Part shown: positions 5,138 through 5,337 of the stretch, in pieces | How the letters are laid out: every line of letters begins with the position of its first letter | Position numbering within the stretch: position 1 is the first letter of the stretch | Assembly (NCBI GenBank): GCA_021795255.1 | Contig: JAJYPQ010000316.1 | Span: forward strand, 1-5,337 | Direction of reading: 5' to 3' | From: Pseudomonadota bacterium | GTDB lineage: Bacteria; Pseudomonadota; Gammaproteobacteria; Acidiferrobacterales; Acidiferrobacteraceae | Length of the DNA: 5,337 nt | The notes under the pieces: generated by a model | Databases searched by the model: none | Seen by the model: only the letters and a program-made list of their open reading frames with translations | Told to the model about the DNA's origin: nothing | Translations under genes and position numbers: made by a program

Positions 5138-5337
5138 AAAGGCCCTGCAAAGGGGGTGCAACGATGGGGCACAAGTTCCAAAGGCCATGCAAAAGGGGCG
5201 CAAAGGGCATGCAAAGGCACTGCAACAAAAGCCCAAAACACACGACAAAGGCCATGCAAATGGGGTGCAGTCGCTGCGCACAACAACAAAAGCCATGCAC
5301 ACGTTGCAAAGGCCACGCAAAGGGCATGCAAAGCCCG
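5138..5337 (+). repeat. Array of 11-bp direct repeats (iteron-like), running out of the window
   Basis: Units of exactly 11 bases, consensus AAAGGSCATGC, start at 5138, 5149, 5180, 5191, 5202, 5213, 5247, 5258, 5288, 5308, 5319 and (cut by the edge) 5330. Degenerate 11-base units start at 5160, 5224 and 5269. Short 8-12 base gaps separate blocks. An A-type unit (AAAGGCCATGC) followed by a B-type unit (AAANGGGGYGC) recurs at 5138, 5180 and 5247. The period is about one helical turn and is not a multiple of three, so a protein repeat is unlikely. The array could bind many copies of a plasmid protein at an origin of replication, at oriT or at a partition site. No gene is supported across it. Confidence 0.85.

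Noticed and set aside
4979..5331. Three long overlapping minus-strand open frames across the right end
   Set aside because: They exist because the 11-bp repeat contains no stop on that strand in any frame. The translations are Met/Ala/Phe/Cys repeats with no ribosome-binding site, and the DNA period is not a multiple of three.
5138..5337. CRISPR array
   Set aside because: Units are 11 bp, adjacent or with 8-12 base gaps, and there are no unique spacers of 30 bp and no cas genes.

Overview
This window looks like the DNA-processing end of a conjugative or mobilisable element (plasmid or integrative element) from a GC-rich, probably proteobacterial host. The assignment rests on a complete MobF/TrwC-type relaxase-helicase (2063-4888, minus) and a complete TrwB/TraD-type coupling ATPase (365-1807, minus). 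I cannot name the species. No replication gene, pilus gene or cargo gene is in the window, so plasmid versus integrative element is undecided.

Layout, read in the direction of transcription (right to left). From the right edge to about 5138 is a non-coding array of 11-bp direct repeats (consensus AAAGGSCATGC, S = G or C) that runs out of the window. From about 5137 to 4889 is a non-coding, hairpin-rich stretch that I read as the probable origin of transfer. It holds a G/T-rich nic-like sequence and three hairpins built round CGAAGC. Then come the relaxase, a 75-residue single-pass membrane protein (1800-2027) and the coupling protein, whose start overlaps the membrane-protein gene by 8 bases. 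After the coupling protein comes a run of very small reading frames (301-339, 208-294, 28-204). The first and the third have good ribosome-binding sites. A further Shine-Dalgarno at 8-13 points to another gene starting just beyond the left edge. Spacing is tight throughout and no terminator is visible on the minus strand, so this looks like one operon transcribed away from the putative oriT.

How the parts would work together: the relaxase nicks one strand at oriT, stays bound to its 5' end through a tyrosine and unwinds the plasmid. The coupling ATPase docks the complex at the inner membrane and feeds it to a type IV secretion channel encoded elsewhere. The small membrane protein, made between the two, is a natural candidate for a coupling-protein partner. 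If the plus strand is nicked near 4960, the repeat array and the CGAAGC hairpins enter the recipient first and the transfer genes last, the same polarity as F and R388.

The most unusual signals are the 11-bp periodic array, the phased CGAAGC hairpins, a 21-bp sequence repeated at three module borders (369-389, 2055-2075, 4917-4937), a possible slippery A8 plus stem-loop in the coupling gene, and a single reading frame split into three mini-ORFs by two TAG codons.
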